The notes: generated by a model not told the origin, from the letters alone. 64,000 nucleotides of DNA from Methanosalsum zhilinae DSM 4017 (GCF_000217995.1 NC_015676.1:474103-538102), one strand, 5' to 3'. Positions 43,118 to 53,718 are shown, counted from the stretch's first letter. Program-made: numbers and translations.

Positions 43118-44173
43118 TTACATTTTGACTCTTCCAATATCTATGTATTCATAATTTCCATTGTAATTTAATGCAAAGACCATTCTCTTTCTGACGCTGT
43201 TTGCAAGCCTTATGGCTCTTGACATAATGGGCAATATAAATATATGATTTTCTGAAATGGCATGCACAAGATATTCTGAATGTGGGATCTTCTTTGGAGA
43301 TTCAATGTCAATGTACAGTCTGAAATGGGTCCCGAATTTAAAACCTGTTTTAGGGACCAGCCCCTTTTCTCTCATGTCACGGTATACATGATATTTTATT
43401 GAAAATTCAGGCTCTATCTCTGAAGCTTTGTTGAAAAAATAGTCAGAATCAAGCACTTTATCTCTTTCTCTGTCCTTTATCTGAATCAAATTTTTTTCAA
43501 GAAGGTAGGCAGATTCAATAAGTGATAACTGAAGTCTATCTTCATCCAGTGGTTTACCATAAAATCCTTTATTGTACAGATCGCTGGATGCCTTTTTATC
43601 CCATACTATCACCCTGTCCTCCAGCAGGGACGATTCTGCATTTAAATTATCGTTGAATTGTTCCATCTGACCTGATATGCTGATTTTTTTTACTTCATAA
43701 AAGGTGATATCACTTTCCTCATCAACGATTGCCAGAATCATCTGCTTGCGTACGTTTGAAACCGTGTTCAGGGACTTCATTAATTCAGTAATACTAACTG
43801 AAGATCTTTCAGATCTGACATATACATAGCTTCTGGCAGGGGTTTTACCAGGATGGCCACCCCTTGGGTATACTCTAAAATCAGCCACACTGGGCTGGAC
43901 ATAAAATCCTCTTTCTTTTAGATCCTTGTACACGATATATTTGAGTTCAAAATACCTATGGCGCATGGAGGCAATTTTGAAAAATTCAGGAAAACTGAGA
44001 GATTCAGAATCCATTGTTATACTGATCTTTTCACGGTACAATAAATATGCTGCTTCTACAAGGCTTAGCTCAAGCACATTTCCTCTAGGACGCCCAAAAT
44101 ATCCAGTATTATACAGAATATCAATTGCATCTTTATCGAGTTCTACCTTATCTTCCAATAATCTAGCTATCAA
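43118..44173 (-). CDS. endA: tRNA-splicing endonuclease
   Basis: A 351-residue endonuclease with two tandem units of the archaeal alpha2 type. Each repeat shows the same pattern (NTGYFGRPRGNVLELSLVEAAYLL and NKGFYGKPLDEDRLQLSLIESAYLL), and the C-terminal halves carry ELKYIVYKDLKERG...FRVYPRGGHPGK and SIKYHVYRDMREKG...FGTHFRLY, where the catalytic Tyr, His and Lys lie. It cuts bulge-helix-bulge introns such as the one in tRNA-Arg at 19049-19152. TTG 44173 is the start, eight bases after GGAG. Confidence 0.93.
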   Translation of the reverse strand: MIARLLEDKVELDKDAIDILYNTGYFGRPRGNVLELSLVEAAYLLYREKISITMDSESLSFPEFFKIASMRHRYFELKYIVYKDLKERGFYVQPSVADFRVYPRGGHPGKTPARSYVYVRSERSSVSITELMKSLNTVSNVRKQMILAIVDEESDITFYEVKKISISGQMEQFNDNLNAESSLLEDRVIVWDKKASSDLYNKGFYGKPLDEDRLQLSLIESAYLLEKNLIQIKDRERDKVLDSDYFFNKASEIEPEFSIKYHVYRDMREKGLVPKTGFKFGTHFRLYIDIESPKKIPHSEYLVHAISENHIFILPIMSRAIRLANSVRKRMVFALNYNGNYEYIDIGRVKM

Positions 44174-44232
44174 ATTGTATGCTCCAGTATTGATTTCAAA
44201 TAAATTGCCTTTCTGAAGTGATATCGCAGCTC

Positions 44233-45726
44233 TTACATGAGATTCGACATAAAATCCACAAAAGAGAGTGCAAATTCTTTGTATGATACGGCATGAAGAT
44301 GTGCATAGGATCCGATTGTATTATTTACGGTCAACCCATCTTTTCCATTTACAATTCCTTCCCCCCGGGACAGATCAATGGCAAATTTGGTACCTTCAGG
44401 AATATCTGTGATTTCTGAATGATGAAATTCATGGCCCTTAAAAATATTTCCAGATTTTCCTATAACAGTATCCATATTTAGAACTCCGGTATTATAGCTG
44501 ACTACCCTCTTATTTCCCATCAATGTATGTCCAGGGAGCGCTCCTACCATTTCATAGGTGGCTTTTTCCATTGAAGTCATATTATATATGCTATCATTGC
44601 TGTTGTGTGCACCTGTTGTTATTTTTTCAGTAAGGTACATAAGTCCACCGCATTCTGCATAAATAGGCATATTATCTGAAGATAGTTCGTATATTCTATT
44701 TTTTATTAGTGTATTTTTTTCCAGCTCAGATGCGAAAAGTTCCGGATACCCTCCTCCAATATATATTCCATCAACATGAGGGATTTTGCTATCATGTAAA
44801 GGACTGAAATACTTTATACTTGCTCCAGCAGCCTGAAGCATCTCAATATTGTCATGGTAATAAAAATTGAATGCTTCATCCAGTGCAACACCAATGACCG
44901 GCCCTTCACCCGATGTGGATATTGGCTTGAACATGCTTTTACCAGTTCTAATTACAGGAGGCGCCTGATACGCGGTCTCAATCAATTTATTCACATCGAT
45001 ACGTTTGTTTATAGCATTTTGAATGTATTCCATTCTGGTATTATATTCTGTGATCTTTTGCTGGCTTTCGATTGCAGGAATAAGTCCAAGGTGGCGCATG
45101 GATATCTGCATTTTAGGATCTCTTGGAACAATTCCCACAACTGGCAGACCTGTATAATGTTCAATTGCTTCTTTTGCCTTTTTGGCATGTCTTTCTCCAC
45201 CTACGTTATTGAGAATTATTCCTGCAATGTTGATTTCCGGGTCAAATGATCTATAGCCATTTACAAGTGCTGCAGCTGATCGTGTAATACTCCTTGCATT
45301 GATTACAAAGATCACAGGACATTTTAGTATCTTGGCAACCTGAGCAGTACTGCCTGTATCCCTGAGACTGTCAAACCCTTCATAGAGGCCTCTGACACCT
45401 TCAATGACTGCGAGGTCTGCTCCACCTTCTGCTTTACATGCATGTACGAAAGTATCAATTATATCCGTCTCATCCATCAGATATCCATCTATATTTCGTG
45501 CCTTTCTTCCAGTAATATCTGAATGATAGCTTGGATCTATATAATCCAGACCAACTTTGAAAGGCTGTACACTGTAGCCTCTGGAAACAAGAGCTGATAG
45601 GATCCCCATCATGATAGTTGTTTTACCGGAAGATGATCTGTCTGCTGATAGCAGTATTCTTGGAACAGAAACCATATCATCTGACTGGTCTTTGCTATCA
45701 TCAAAATATTTTTCATTGAGTGTCAA
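44233..45726 (-). CDS. cfbB: Ni-sirohydrochlorin a,c-diamide synthase CfbB
   Basis: ATP- and glutamine-dependent amidation of two acetate groups of Ni-sirohydrochlorin in coenzyme F430 synthesis; homologous to CbiA. The N-terminal P-loop domain has SADRSSSGKTTIM, and the C-terminal glutaminase-like domain has the Cys nucleophile in YAECGGLMYL. Start uncertain: TTG 45726 lies about ten bases after AGGTGAG, which overlaps the cfbC stop, while longer frames run inside cfbC. Operon context (cfbA-E-D-C-B) favours CfbB over a cobalamin-only role, though one enzyme could serve both pathways. Confidence 0.9.
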   Translation of the reverse strand: MTLNEKYFDDSKDQSDDMVSVPRILLSADRSSSGKTTIMMGILSALVSRGYSVQPFKVGLDYIDPSYHSDITGRKARNIDGYLMDETDIIDTFVHACKAEGGADLAVIEGVRGLYEGFDSLRDTGSTAQVAKILKCPVIFVINARSITRSAAALVNGYRSFDPEINIAGIILNNVGGERHAKKAKEAIEHYTGLPVVGIVPRDPKMQISMRHLGLIPAIESQQKITEYNTRMEYIQNAINKRIDVNKLIETAYQAPPVIRTGKSMFKPISTSGEGPVIGVALDEAFNFYYHDNIEMLQAAGASIKYFSPLHDSKIPHVDGIYIGGGYPELFASELEKNTLIKNRIYELSSDNMPIYAECGGLMYLTEKITTGAHNSNDSIYNMTSMEKATYEMVGALPGHTLMGNKRVVSYNTGVLNMDTVIGKSGNIFKGHEFHHSEITDIPEGTKFAIDLSRGEGIVNGKDGLTVNNTIGSYAHLHAVSYKEFALSFVDFMSNLM

Positions 45727-45736
45727 TTTGTTCAAC

Positions 45737-46531
45737 TCACCTTGTAAGGCTGCGCAACTTTTCATCATCCATTGGGTCTGGATTTGAAGCTTTTTTCTGT
45801 GACATGATCTTTCTGGCAAGTTCCCTGTAAACATCTGCAATACTAGAGTCCGGTTCCTTCTCAATCACAGAGAAACCTTCACGCTCACAGTCCTGTACAA
45901 TCTGCTCTTTTGGTATAAAAGCTATAAGTTCACTTCCAAGCTCTTCAGAAAACTTTTTAACAATTTCCCTCTCACGGCTTACATCACGGGAATTGCAGAT
46001 GACTCCGCTAAGAGGAGTATTTATTTTATTCAGTCCTCTGCAAATATTGTTTGCAGCATAAAGTGGCATGTATTCTCCTGATGTCAAAACATATGCTTCG
46101 TTAACAAACCCTTTTTTGATAGGAGCTACAAACCCACCACAGACAATATCGCCAGGCACATCATAAATAATAAGATCCATTTCCTGATGGGCCTTTGAAA
46201 CACTTTTTAGTTTTTGAATTGCAACAATAATACCTCTTCCTGCACATCCAATACCGGGTTCAGGACCACCAACTTCAACACACTTTACTCCATTGTACCC
46301 TTCAAAAATAATGTCTTCTTCCTGAATATCTACGCTCTCACGCAGTAGCCCCATAATAGTTGGAATTCGCTGTCCACCAAGCAGATTAATTGAAGAATCA
46401 CTCTTTGGATCACAGCCAATGATCATTACTTTATATCCTTCATCTGCACATGCTGCGGCAATATTGGACGCGGTACTTGATTTTCCAATACCGCCCTTTC
46501 CATAAATTGCAATGATCTTCCTATTTTTCAT
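45737..46531 (-). CDS. cfbC: Ni-sirohydrochlorin a,c-diamide reductive cyclase, NifH-like component CfbC
   Basis: Homodimeric [4Fe-4S] ATPase that delivers electrons to CfbD, like nitrogenase Fe protein. P-loop GKGGIGKSS at the N-terminus; the cluster cysteines are in GIGCAGRG (near residue 95) and DIVCGGF (near 130). Length of 264 residues is in the NifH range. ATG 46531 overlaps the cfbD end by 11 bases with GGGAG upstream. Confidence 0.95.
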   Translation of the reverse strand: MKNRKIIAIYGKGGIGKSSTASNIAAACADEGYKVMIIGCDPKSDSSINLLGGQRIPTIMGLLRESVDIQEEDIIFEGYNGVKCVEVGGPEPGIGCAGRGIIVAIQKLKSVSKAHQEMDLIIYDVPGDIVCGGFVAPIKKGFVNEAYVLTSGEYMPLYAANNICRGLNKINTPLSGVICNSRDVSREREIVKKFSEELGSELIAFIPKEQIVQDCEREGFSVIEKEPDSSIADVYRELARKIMSQKKASNPDPMDDEKLRSLTR

Positions 46532-47669
46532 GCAGCAAACTCCCGTTTTTTTGTGAATTTAATTCTTTTCCAATCTCTCTTAGAGTAGCACCAAATTCTG
46601 ATTCTACAATAGAGCTGACACCAAGTGTTCTTGGATGCAGGTCTATCTCAACCACTACATGTTCGTGTCCCATCTCTTTTAGTGGGAGTACCTGTCTTGG
46701 ACCGTTGGTAATAGATATTATCTCCATACCTGAGATAACGTCTGCTGGTATTGCATGGGGAACTCCTGCAATAATTGCAAAATCATAGTTACTATATTTT
46801 TCCCGGATCGCTTTTGTTATATATTTTCCTGTAATAGCATATTCATCCATTCCGCCAATAATCTCATGGATTTGAGTTCCATGCTTTTTAAAATCAGACA
46901 TGATATTTCTGGCATGGCTACGGACTCTTGGAAGTCCCAATGTTTGATCAATGTTTGCCATATTTACAATATTGGACTCTACCTTCATCTGTTCTGCAAT
47001 TTCATTTACAGCAAGTATGACATCTGCAAACATGTACCCGGTCTCTTTTTTAGCGTTCATTATGATTATTCCTTTCTTCCCTTCTTTAAGAAGATTCATA
47101 ACACGCTTTGCAACACTGTATTTTACATCTCCCCTGGATGGAGCAAGATATGATTTACTTGCTGCACCATGCTTTTTTTCAATCTCTGTTGCTTCTTTGA
47201 GTATAATTTGTTGCCGTTGATATTCAGTATCGCTTATAAGACCTGCATCAGCTGCAGATTCAAGCGCCAGAAGGACTCCTTTCGTATTGTCCCGATATCC
47301 TGCGTGTACTTCAACTTCTATTACCGGTATGTTCAGACCAGCTTCTTCCACAGCATCATGAAGTTCTTCACCGATGATCATGCTTGCACATGTTCCCACA
47401 ACTGCCATTGAACCCGGATTGAACATATCTGCAGCTTTTTTGATCAGTGATACAAGCTCATCATGTCCCCCAAATACGAATCCATTTTCATCAAGGGCTG
47501 TAGTTAGAACATGTACACCATCTTCTTCAAGAAGTCTGGCATGTTTGAAAGAGCATCCTGCTGGTCCGTGCAAAATAGCAACATCCACATCAAGATCTCG
47601 AAGTGTGTACAGAGCTGCAACAATAGAACTTGGACGTGGATGGATAATAGATATCTGATCTGTTTTCAT
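46521..47669 (-). CDS. cfbD: Ni-sirohydrochlorin a,c-diamide reductive cyclase, NifD-like component CfbD
   Basis: Catalytic component of the six-electron reduction and lactam ring formation that gives seco-F430. A NifD-like fold of 382 residues, with cluster-ligand cysteines expected in [13 protein letters not shown] (near residue 39) and [12 protein letters not shown] (near 95). Unlike nitrogenase it pairs with itself, not with a NifK. Start ATG 47669 follows AGGCGAT. Confidence 0.94.
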   Translation of the reverse strand: MKTDQISIIHPRPSSIVAALYTLRDLDVDVAILHGPAGCSFKHARLLEEDGVHVLTTALDENGFVFGGHDELVSLIKKAADMFNPGSMAVVGTCASMIIGEELHDAVEEAGLNIPVIEVEVHAGYRDNTKGVLLALESAADAGLISDTEYQRQQIILKEATEIEKKHGAASKSYLAPSRGDVKYSVAKRVMNLLKEGKKGIIIMNAKKETGYMFADVILAVNEIAEQMKVESNIVNMANIDQTLGLPRVRSHARNIMSDFKKHGTQIHEIIGGMDEYAITGKYITKAIREKYSNYDFAIIAGVPHAIPADVISGMEIISITNGPRQVLPLKEMGHEHVVVEIDLHPRTLGVSSIVESEFGATLREIGKELNSQKNGSLLHEK

Positions 47670-47699
47670 TTTATCGCCTGTAGTTGATTAATATAAGAG

Positions 47700-49085
47700 T
47701 TATCTGAAACATTTCACACAGGAAACTATAATGTCTCCATCATCTGAAATTCTGGATGCCTCATTGAGACCTTCCTCAAAACCTAATACATAAATCACAT
47801 CTTTGTGATCAACTGGCATCATACGTCCGCCAATAAGTATCAGTTTATCGATCATGTTACCATGCCTTTTTATAAACTTTGAAACATCTTCAGGATCCAG
47901 TCCCTCACATACCTGTGCGGATTCTTCACCCAGCAGCATTACTATATTTTTTTTATTTTTTATTCCAAGCGCATATCTGAGTGCCTTCTCAGCAAGGACT
48001 ATGTTCATACCTGAATTAGAGTTATCTATAAGTGTCCTACCATCAAGATCATATTTCTGCATCCTGCCGGATATGCCTGAAAAACCACTGATGCATAGCT
48101 GAATCATTTTACTTTCGATGCCCATAGCAATTGAAGCTGTGATTGCTGCTGCCATTGCTATTGTATATGAGGATGGATCATACCCCCCTTGAACAGGAAT
48201 AGTAAGATAATGCTGGTCCAGATAATTAATTATTATCCTGTTATCCTGCAGATAAATATTAGCATCAGCTTTCTGGTCGTAAGTAGTACTGAAAGTTATC
48301 ATTTCCTGACATGATCCGTTTGATATCTCAGTACATTTTACGGTATCCAATGCTGCATTATTAATACACAATACTCTTTTTTTTCTGCAACATGCATTTT
48401 CGATAATCTGCATTTTAGCACTGCTTGCCTGTTTCTTTCCTGCAGCTATCTTATAATCTGGATGTGTTGTAGTAAGGATGCCTAAATCACTGTAGCCTGT
48501 GCCTCCTATAGAAACCTCAAATATGTATATATCCGGGATGAAGTTGTTAGATATTGAAATATCCACAGCTTCCAAAATGCTTGCAGGTGTTATGCTAAGT
48601 CCTTTATGAATCACTTTGCAGTTCCCTGATGTCCAGTATTCCAATCCTCGGGAGGTATGAAGGATAACATCTCCCTGGCGGGACAGAATGTCAGCAAGCA
48701 TTGTTGATGTACTTGTCTTTGCCTGTGCTCCTGTAATTTCAATTACTGTCGCTTTTTCCAGTTTTTTTTCTTCTGCCAGTATTTCTGCCACGATTCTGTG
48801 ATGGGATATTATTTTTTTTCCGGCAGCTTTCGCCTGTTTAAGTAGAATATAATCTGGATCAAGATGTACAGGAGATACAACAGTATCTATGTTTTCAATA
48901 TCAGGTGGATCTGATGATACGCCTATGTTGTATATGCTGAGCAGCTCTGACTTTACGCTGTCTGTGACTGTCTGGTATACATCCACTGCATATACACCAA
49001 ATCCAAGCAGGGATAGCTTTTTAGCAATAGCAATACCGCCGTGTGTAAGGTCAAGCACAGCGATATTCTTTCCTGTTTCATTCAT
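47700..49085 (-). CDS. cfbE: coenzyme F430 synthetase CfbE (Mur ligase-like)
   Basis: ATP-dependent ligase closing the six-membered carbocyclic ring in the last step of F430 synthesis. It resembles MurD/MurF: N-terminal Rossmann part (AVLDLTHGGIAIAKKLSLLG), a variant P-loop ITGAQAKTSTST near residue 135, and a C-terminal domain with DNSNSGMN. ATG 49085 is taken as start; the longer frame to 49136 runs into cfbA. At 461 residues it fits the family. Confidence 0.9.
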   Translation of the reverse strand: MNETGKNIAVLDLTHGGIAIAKKLSLLGFGVYAVDVYQTVTDSVKSELLSIYNIGVSSDPPDIENIDTVVSPVHLDPDYILLKQAKAAGKKIISHHRIVAEILAEEKKLEKATVIEITGAQAKTSTSTMLADILSRQGDVILHTSRGLEYWTSGNCKVIHKGLSITPASILEAVDISISNNFIPDIYIFEVSIGGTGYSDLGILTTTHPDYKIAAGKKQASSAKMQIIENACCRKKRVLCINNAALDTVKCTEISNGSCQEMITFSTTYDQKADANIYLQDNRIIINYLDQHYLTIPVQGGYDPSSYTIAMAAAITASIAMGIESKMIQLCISGFSGISGRMQKYDLDGRTLIDNSNSGMNIVLAEKALRYALGIKNKKNIVMLLGEESAQVCEGLDPEDVSKFIKRHGNMIDKLILIGGRMMPVDHKDVIYVLGFEEGLNEASRISDDGDIIVSCVKCFR

Positions 49086-49095
49086 AAAGTACTGT

Positions 49096-49491
49096 TTAAA
49101 GGACTTCCTGGGCTCTGGTATATACAAGGTCTGCAATCAGTTCATGATTTCCAAGGGGTTTTCCATAAAGTAAGGGTACTTCTTTTCCATCTACTTCAAC
49201 AGATCCTTTTTGTGTTTCTGGATCTAACTGTAAGATTGCCGGGATATCTTTAGTTATATGAACTCCCGATGCAAGGAATACTGGAACTGCAACAATTTTT
49301 GTAACACCGGTACCATCAAATGCTTTCAGTGCCTCTTCAACAGAAGGGCCACAGTGTTCCATAAATCCAGCCCTTACAACAACATTTTCATATTTTTCGG
49401 CAATATTATTGGCTATCGATGTAACCACTTCTTTGTTATAAGGTAATCTACTTCCGTGTCCAATAGCTAAAATTCCTATTTTTTCAGTCAT
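49096..49491 (-). CDS. cfbA: sirohydrochlorin nickelochelatase CfbA
   Basis: Small CbiX-type chelatase of 131 residues inserting Ni2+ (or Co2+) into sirohydrochlorin, the first F430-specific step. The two metal-binding histidines are in AIGHGSRLP (near residue 10) and [12 protein letters not shown] (near 75). ATG 49491 is preceded by AGAGGT; the longer frame to 49527 has no conserved sequence. First gene of the cfb operon. Confidence 0.93.
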   Translation of the reverse strand: MTEKIGILAIGHGSRLPYNKEVVTSIANNIAEKYENVVVRAGFMEHCGPSVEEALKAFDGTGVTKIVAVPVFLASGVHITKDIPAILQLDPETQKGSVEVDGKEVPLLYGKPLGNHELIADLVYTRAQEVL

Positions 49492-49813
49492 TTGTATACC
49501 TCTTATAATTGAGTACTGATAACACAAATATATTATTTTGTGTTACTACAATATGTATTTTTAGTGGTCAGTCATTTGATATAACACTTTTGAATATATT
49601 CATACCTATACATCCTGACCGATGTCTTTGTTTACACCAGTGTTTTGTGCACTGTATAAATTGTCATAAAACTGCTAAAAGTTGCACTAGATTCAATTGC
49701 TTATTTTTAAGAATATAATTAGAAATTAATGTATCTGATTCATAATGCAATCTGATACAATATTCAAAAAAATTGTAAAAAATAGCATACTGTCTGTTAA
49801 TTATATAATACAA
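49492..49813. other. 322-base gap upstream of the cfb operon
   Basis: AT-rich region between cfbA and the DUF2150 gene, both leftward. Its right part receives the end of the DUF2150 transcript. Next to cfbA it holds a palindromic element (49520-49545). No short gene or RNA was recognised. Confidence 0.5.
49520..49545. promoter_or_regulatory. palindromic operator-like element over the cfbA TATA box
   Basis: Perfect 9-base arms TAACACAAA and TTTGTGTTA flank an eight-base AT spacer that reads on the reverse strand as a TATA-like AATATATT. This sits about 40 bases before the cfbA ATG, so a dimeric repressor bound here could block TATA-binding protein. It does not match the known NikR box. Confidence 0.5.
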
Positions 49814-50434
49814 TCATACTGGCTCATAATCCCCGTCATCTTCCTTGTAACTGTCTGCTCCGACCATTGCAGCAGAAATTGAGTCTATGCCATCCATCAG
49901 CTCAGCCACAGGACCATACTGTACATCTTCAAGCAGTGATTCTGGCAACTTTGCACCTGCAAGAACGGATGCCCCAATCTCGGCTACATATCTGAATACG
50001 GAATCAATATCATCCTGTTCTTCAGATTCAACTGCAGCTTTGAAGAGCTCTTCAATATTTGCGTCTTTTTCATACGATCCATTGATATAACATTCACAAG
50101 CAGCCAGTGCCCCCATCAGTGAAGTTTGTATTGAATCAAACATCATATCGATGTCTTCTGAGATTGGCTCAATTTCTTCAAGAACAATATCCTTTATCTG
50201 TGAAAGAATATGTAATGCCTCCCTCTGGGAGACTGCATCTCTCTCAAATTTTGCAATTACCTTAAGGCATGCAAGAATTACATCATCCTGCATATTGACA
50301 AGTAGTAATCCTGTATCATCCAATTCCCCGGATTCTTCGTTGGTGAGTTTCAGATCTGCTTCCTTGACCTTGTTTATCCAGTTATTCCATCGTTTTTTTG
50401 TGTAGAATTCTTGATGAATCTGCTCTTCAACCAT
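49814..50434 (-). CDS. DUF2150 protein
   Basis: A 206-residue, strongly acidic, helical protein that I assign to DUF2150, a family limited to methanogens and relatives, with moderate confidence. It begins VEEQIHQEFYTKKRWNNWI and has no membrane segment, signal peptide or catalytic motif. ATG 50434 is preferred, with GTGAT just before it. Single-gene unit; function unknown. Confidence 0.65.
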   Translation of the reverse strand: MVEEQIHQEFYTKKRWNNWINKVKEADLKLTNEESGELDDTGLLLVNMQDDVILACLKVIAKFERDAVSQREALHILSQIKDIVLEEIEPISEDIDMMFDSIQTSLMGALAACECYINGSYEKDANIEELFKAAVESEEQDDIDSVFRYVAEIGASVLAGAKLPESLLEDVQYGPVAELMDGIDSISAAMVGADSYKEDDGDYEPV

Positions 50435-50539
50435 AAAAATCACATTTATATCCCAATTTATTCTATAATAAATAATTCATTTTGGAGCTTTTATTCTATA
50501 TGATCCACATATTCTGACATTTGTACTAGCTTAAATATA

Positions 50540-50989
50540 TTAGACCTGCAATTTCACTTTTTTGAGAGGATATCCTTTTTTGCATTCGTCTTCAACACTT
50601 TTAAGAACTTCAACTATAGTACATTTATCCCCGTTCTTAATAGATTTTGGATGGCAGATCTGATATAGTTTGCAGCTAACTTCATTGCATTTAGGTGATT
50701 CATATAAAAGCTTAGAACTGTTCACAGCCTTTCTTGATTGCACAGTTGCTACAACAGGTGCTTTTGTAACTTCTATGGGCAATACTCCAACATCATGAAC
50801 CTGGCAGTCATGTAATACACCATCTCTTACTTTGGTTATCCTGTAATTTCTGCCTTTCTCAAGTCTTGTACAGATGTTCTTAAGTTTACACTGACTGCAT
50901 TCTGCAGATTCTCCTTCAAATATGAATTCAAGCCCTTCTTTTGCAAGCCGTGATCCGATAAGTGTTATTATTGTGTCATTATTGGTCAT
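50540..50989 (-). CDS. UPF0179 protein
   Basis: A 149-residue archaeal protein of family UPF0179 (COG1860) with cysteine pairs that suggest zinc or an Fe-S cluster: CSQCKLKNIC near residue 31 and a second set in CNEVSCKLYQICHP near 108. The N-terminal ITLIGSRLAKEGLEF is typical. ATG 50989 is preferred over the in-frame GTGs at 50998-51001. It follows the G1P dehydrogenase gene at 20 bases and is probably co-transcribed. Confidence 0.8.
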   Translation of the reverse strand: MTNNDTIITLIGSRLAKEGLEFIFEGESAECSQCKLKNICTRLEKGRNYRITKVRDGVLHDCQVHDVGVLPIEVTKAPVVATVQSRKAVNSSKLLYESPKCNEVSCKLYQICHPKSIKNGDKCTIVEVLKSVEDECKKGYPLKKVKLQV

Positions 50990-51009
50990 ATTATACACCA
51001 CTTTTGCCT

Positions 51010-52077
51010 TTATTTGATTACTTTTGTAATCTTTGCAACCTTTTCTGCTGCTGATGGGGTTAAACCTGATCCCAATATTGTATATCTCTGTGGTCTGATT
51101 GTGTGTGCAACAAGAAGCGCTTCCAATATATATTTATCTTCAATACCCAACTCTTCAGCACTTACCGGCACCCGGAGGGTTTTTAATACTTCCCTGATGT
51201 TGCGCCAGTCTCCACCATGAAGATACATCATCATAATAGTTCCAACGGCACACTGTTCCCCATGATGGGCACAGACAGGCGACACCATGTCAAGTGCATG
51301 ACTGAACATGTGCTCTGATCCTGAAGCGGGTCTGGATGATCCTGCTGTACTCATGGCAACACCACTGGATACAAGTGCCTTTACCACAATTCTTGCAGAA
51401 CTTTCCAGATCAGGTTTTATTGATTCAGCTGAGTCTATCAGGATTTTTGCTGTCATGCGAGAAAGTGCAGCAGCATATTCACTGAAGGAGACATTTCTGA
51501 GTCTATGTGCCAGTTCCCAGTCCAGAACCGCAGTGTAATTTGAAATAATGTCTCCACATCCTGCTGCAAGAAGCCTGTAAGGAGCCCTTGCAATTATTTC
51601 AGTATCTGCTACTACTGCCATTGGAGAGTTTGCCTGAACAGATGTCGTTTTTTCTCCATTTGAAATGGATGCTCTTGAAGATACAATTCCGTCATGTGAA
51701 GCTGCGGTTGGAATGCTTAGATAGGGAATACCCAGTTTTGTAGCGGCCAGTTTTGCCACATCAATGGACTTACCTCCTCCCACACCAAGTAAATAATTAC
51801 TTCTGTTTTGAACTGCCTGTTCTATCACAGCTTCTACCTGCTCCATTGTTGCAGATTTTGAAATCATGATGTCAGTATCTCGTCCACATTGTTCCAGCAG
51901 ATCATGGACTATTTCACCTGCTATTTTATTTGTGGTCTTACCGGTTACTATTGTAGCAGGCCCGGACAGTTTCAGATCATCACAAACATCCGCAACTTCA
52001 TTGATGACACCATGCCCTACAACCACATTTCTTGGAAGCTGCATCCATTTTCTTTTGATATCTTTTTCTTTATTCAC
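51010..52077 (-). CDS. egsA: sn-glycerol-1-phosphate dehydrogenase
   Basis: Makes sn-glycerol-1-phosphate, the archaeal lipid backbone, from dihydroxyacetone phosphate. The NAD(P)-binding segment [12 protein letters not shown] is near residue 100; the zinc ligands are expected in the [13 protein letters not shown] segment, [10 protein letters not shown] and [10 protein letters not shown]. Length of 355 residues fits. GTG 52077 is the start with AGGTAT upstream. Divergent from the DUF63 gene. Confidence 0.95.
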   Translation of the reverse strand: MNKEKDIKRKWMQLPRNVVVGHGVINEVADVCDDLKLSGPATIVTGKTTNKIAGEIVHDLLEQCGRDTDIMISKSATMEQVEAVIEQAVQNRSNYLLGVGGGKSIDVAKLAATKLGIPYLSIPTAASHDGIVSSRASISNGEKTTSVQANSPMAVVADTEIIARAPYRLLAAGCGDIISNYTAVLDWELAHRLRNVSFSEYAAALSRMTAKILIDSAESIKPDLESSARIVVKALVSSGVAMSTAGSSRPASGSEHMFSHALDMVSPVCAHHGEQCAVGTIMMMYLHGGDWRNIREVLKTLRVPVSAEELGIEDKYILEALLVAHTIRPQRYTILGSGLTPSAAEKVAKITKVIK

Positions 52078-52267
52078 TATGATACCTGCACATAGATGAT
52101 GTTCAATATAATTGCAATGCCAGAATTACCAGCAGATATATCACTGGATTAATTTATGCTATTTTTTTAATGAATATCTACAGTGGATAATGTCCTGTCC
52201 ATAAATTTAATGGAAGGCTTTGTTAAATTGATTAAATTCATATACGAATCACTGTTATTCTATACTA

Positions 52268-53116
52268 ATGAATTCACTTATAGATAAAATTATTCAATTC
52301 CTCAATACATATTATATTGATCCGATCAGATACGATACCGGCTATAATATAGTAAATACTCTCACATGGGCCATAATTCTGGGAATCTCAATATTTGGTG
52401 TCATTAAGATTCTTAAGAGACTTGATATCAGGATTGATAATCAATTCATAATGGCGCTGCTCCCCTTTGTATTTGCAGGTGCATCTTTCAGGGTAGTTGA
52501 AGATGCCGGTGTAGTGGATCCTCCATTAAGCTATTTGCTCATAACTCCGAACATATATTTTTTAGTTTTCATTGTAACTCTGACATTCCTGGTCATTTCA
52601 AAAAAGATGGAGATCATGGGATGGATCAGAGACTACAGGACCCCATTTGTTCTGGCAGGATCTGTATGGTTTATACTTAACATATCCACCCTGTTCTTTG
52701 TTGCAACGGTATCAGTACCTCTAGCGCCTTTGTTTGTTGTTATTTCTGCAACCGCGATTTCTTATGCAATATACTGGATATTTTGCAAAAGTGGATCTGT
52801 GATGTTTTGTTCCGGGATAAATATTGCATTAATATGGTCCCATCTTCTTGATGCAAGCTCCACGTACATAGGTATTGATTTTTTTGGATACCAGGAAAAG
52901 CATGTTGTACCTGCATACCTTATTGAGGTCACAAACACTGCCCTTGTGATGTACCCTCTCAAAATATTTACAATAATACTAATTATATATGTCCTTGATA
53001 CATATATATCTGAAAAGGAAGAGGCTGAGCTGAAGAACATAGTTAAAATGGTGATAATTATACTTGGTCTCTCGCCAGCCATTAGAAATACTCTTAGAAT
53101 AACATTTGGTATATGA
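52268..53116 (+). CDS. DUF63 family membrane protein
   Basis: A 282-residue membrane protein with about eight hydrophobic segments and the DUF63 features AGASFRVVEDAGVV near residue 75 and LDASSTYIGID with a conserved HVVP segment near 215. The family is euryarchaeal and has no known function. It overlaps the next gene in the ATGA fashion. Confidence 0.82.
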   Translation: MNSLIDKIIQFLNTYYIDPIRYDTGYNIVNTLTWAIILGISIFGVIKILKRLDIRIDNQFIMALLPFVFAGASFRVVEDAGVVDPPLSYLLITPNIYFLVFIVTLTFLVISKKMEIMGWIRDYRTPFVLAGSVWFILNISTLFFVATVSVPLAPLFVVISATAISYAIYWIFCKSGSVMFCSGINIALIWSHLLDASSTYIGIDFFGYQEKHVVPAYLIEVTNTALVMYPLKIFTIILIIYVLDTYISEKEEAELKNIVKMVIIILGLSPAIRNTLRITFGI

Positions 53117-53718
53117 ATATGGTATATGAAAAATATTTTCAGGAAAAGGAATATCTGAAATCCTTTCGAATACAATTGATACTGATAACAGCTGTTTTTA
53201 TAGTTTCGGCTATAGCTGGATATATTTATGCGTCTTTAAGTCCGGAATTTGCATCAGCAGCAATGGGTGAACTTGACCAGCTGGTTGAAATAATAGAGGA
53301 TCTTCCACTACTGGGGATAATGCTCTTTATATTTTTCAATAATGCGATTAAAAGTCTATTTGCTCTTGTGATGGGTGTTGCTTTTGGTATCATTCCACTG
53401 TTATTTATTGCATATAATGGAGTGATACTTGGTGTTGTTGTTCAGGTGATTGCTGCTGAAAGAGGCTTCATGTTTGTAGTTGCAGGTATTCTGCCGCATG
53501 GAATCATAGAGCTGCCTGTTGTTCTTATTTCATCTGCTATAGGTATGAAAGCAGGGTATGAGACACTCAAAGCAGTGTCCGGTAAGGATGCAAATATTAA
53601 GGAAGAACTGGTCAAAGGGATAAGATTTTATATGAAGTGGATAGTCCCCCTTCTGTTTGTTGCTGCAGTTATTGAGACATTCATAACTCCTTTGTTTATA
53701 TTCATGACTGGAATTTGA
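53113..53718 (+). CDS. SpoIIM-family membrane protein (stage II sporulation protein M-like)
   Basis: A 201-residue protein with five hydrophobic segments and the typical FFNNAIKSLFALVMGVAFG and AGILPHGIIELPVVLISSAIG motifs. Archaea do not sporulate; the family has a more general, unknown membrane role. Start ATG 53113 overlaps the DUF63 stop. Confidence 0.85.
   Translation: MNMVYEKYFQEKEYLKSFRIQLILITAVFIVSAIAGYIYASLSPEFASAAMGELDQLVEIIEDLPLLGIMLFIFFNNAIKSLFALVMGVAFGIIPLLFIAYNGVILGVVVQVIAAERGFMFVVAGILPHGIIELPVVLISSAIGMKAGYETLKAVSGKDANIKEELVKGIRFYMKWIVPLLFVAAVIETFITPLFIFMTGI

Noticed and set aside
43118-44224. An AUA start at 44224 for the tRNA endonuclease, adding 17 residues
   Set aside because: TTG 44173 has GGAG at ideal spacing and gives an N-terminus matching the family, so no unusual start is needed.
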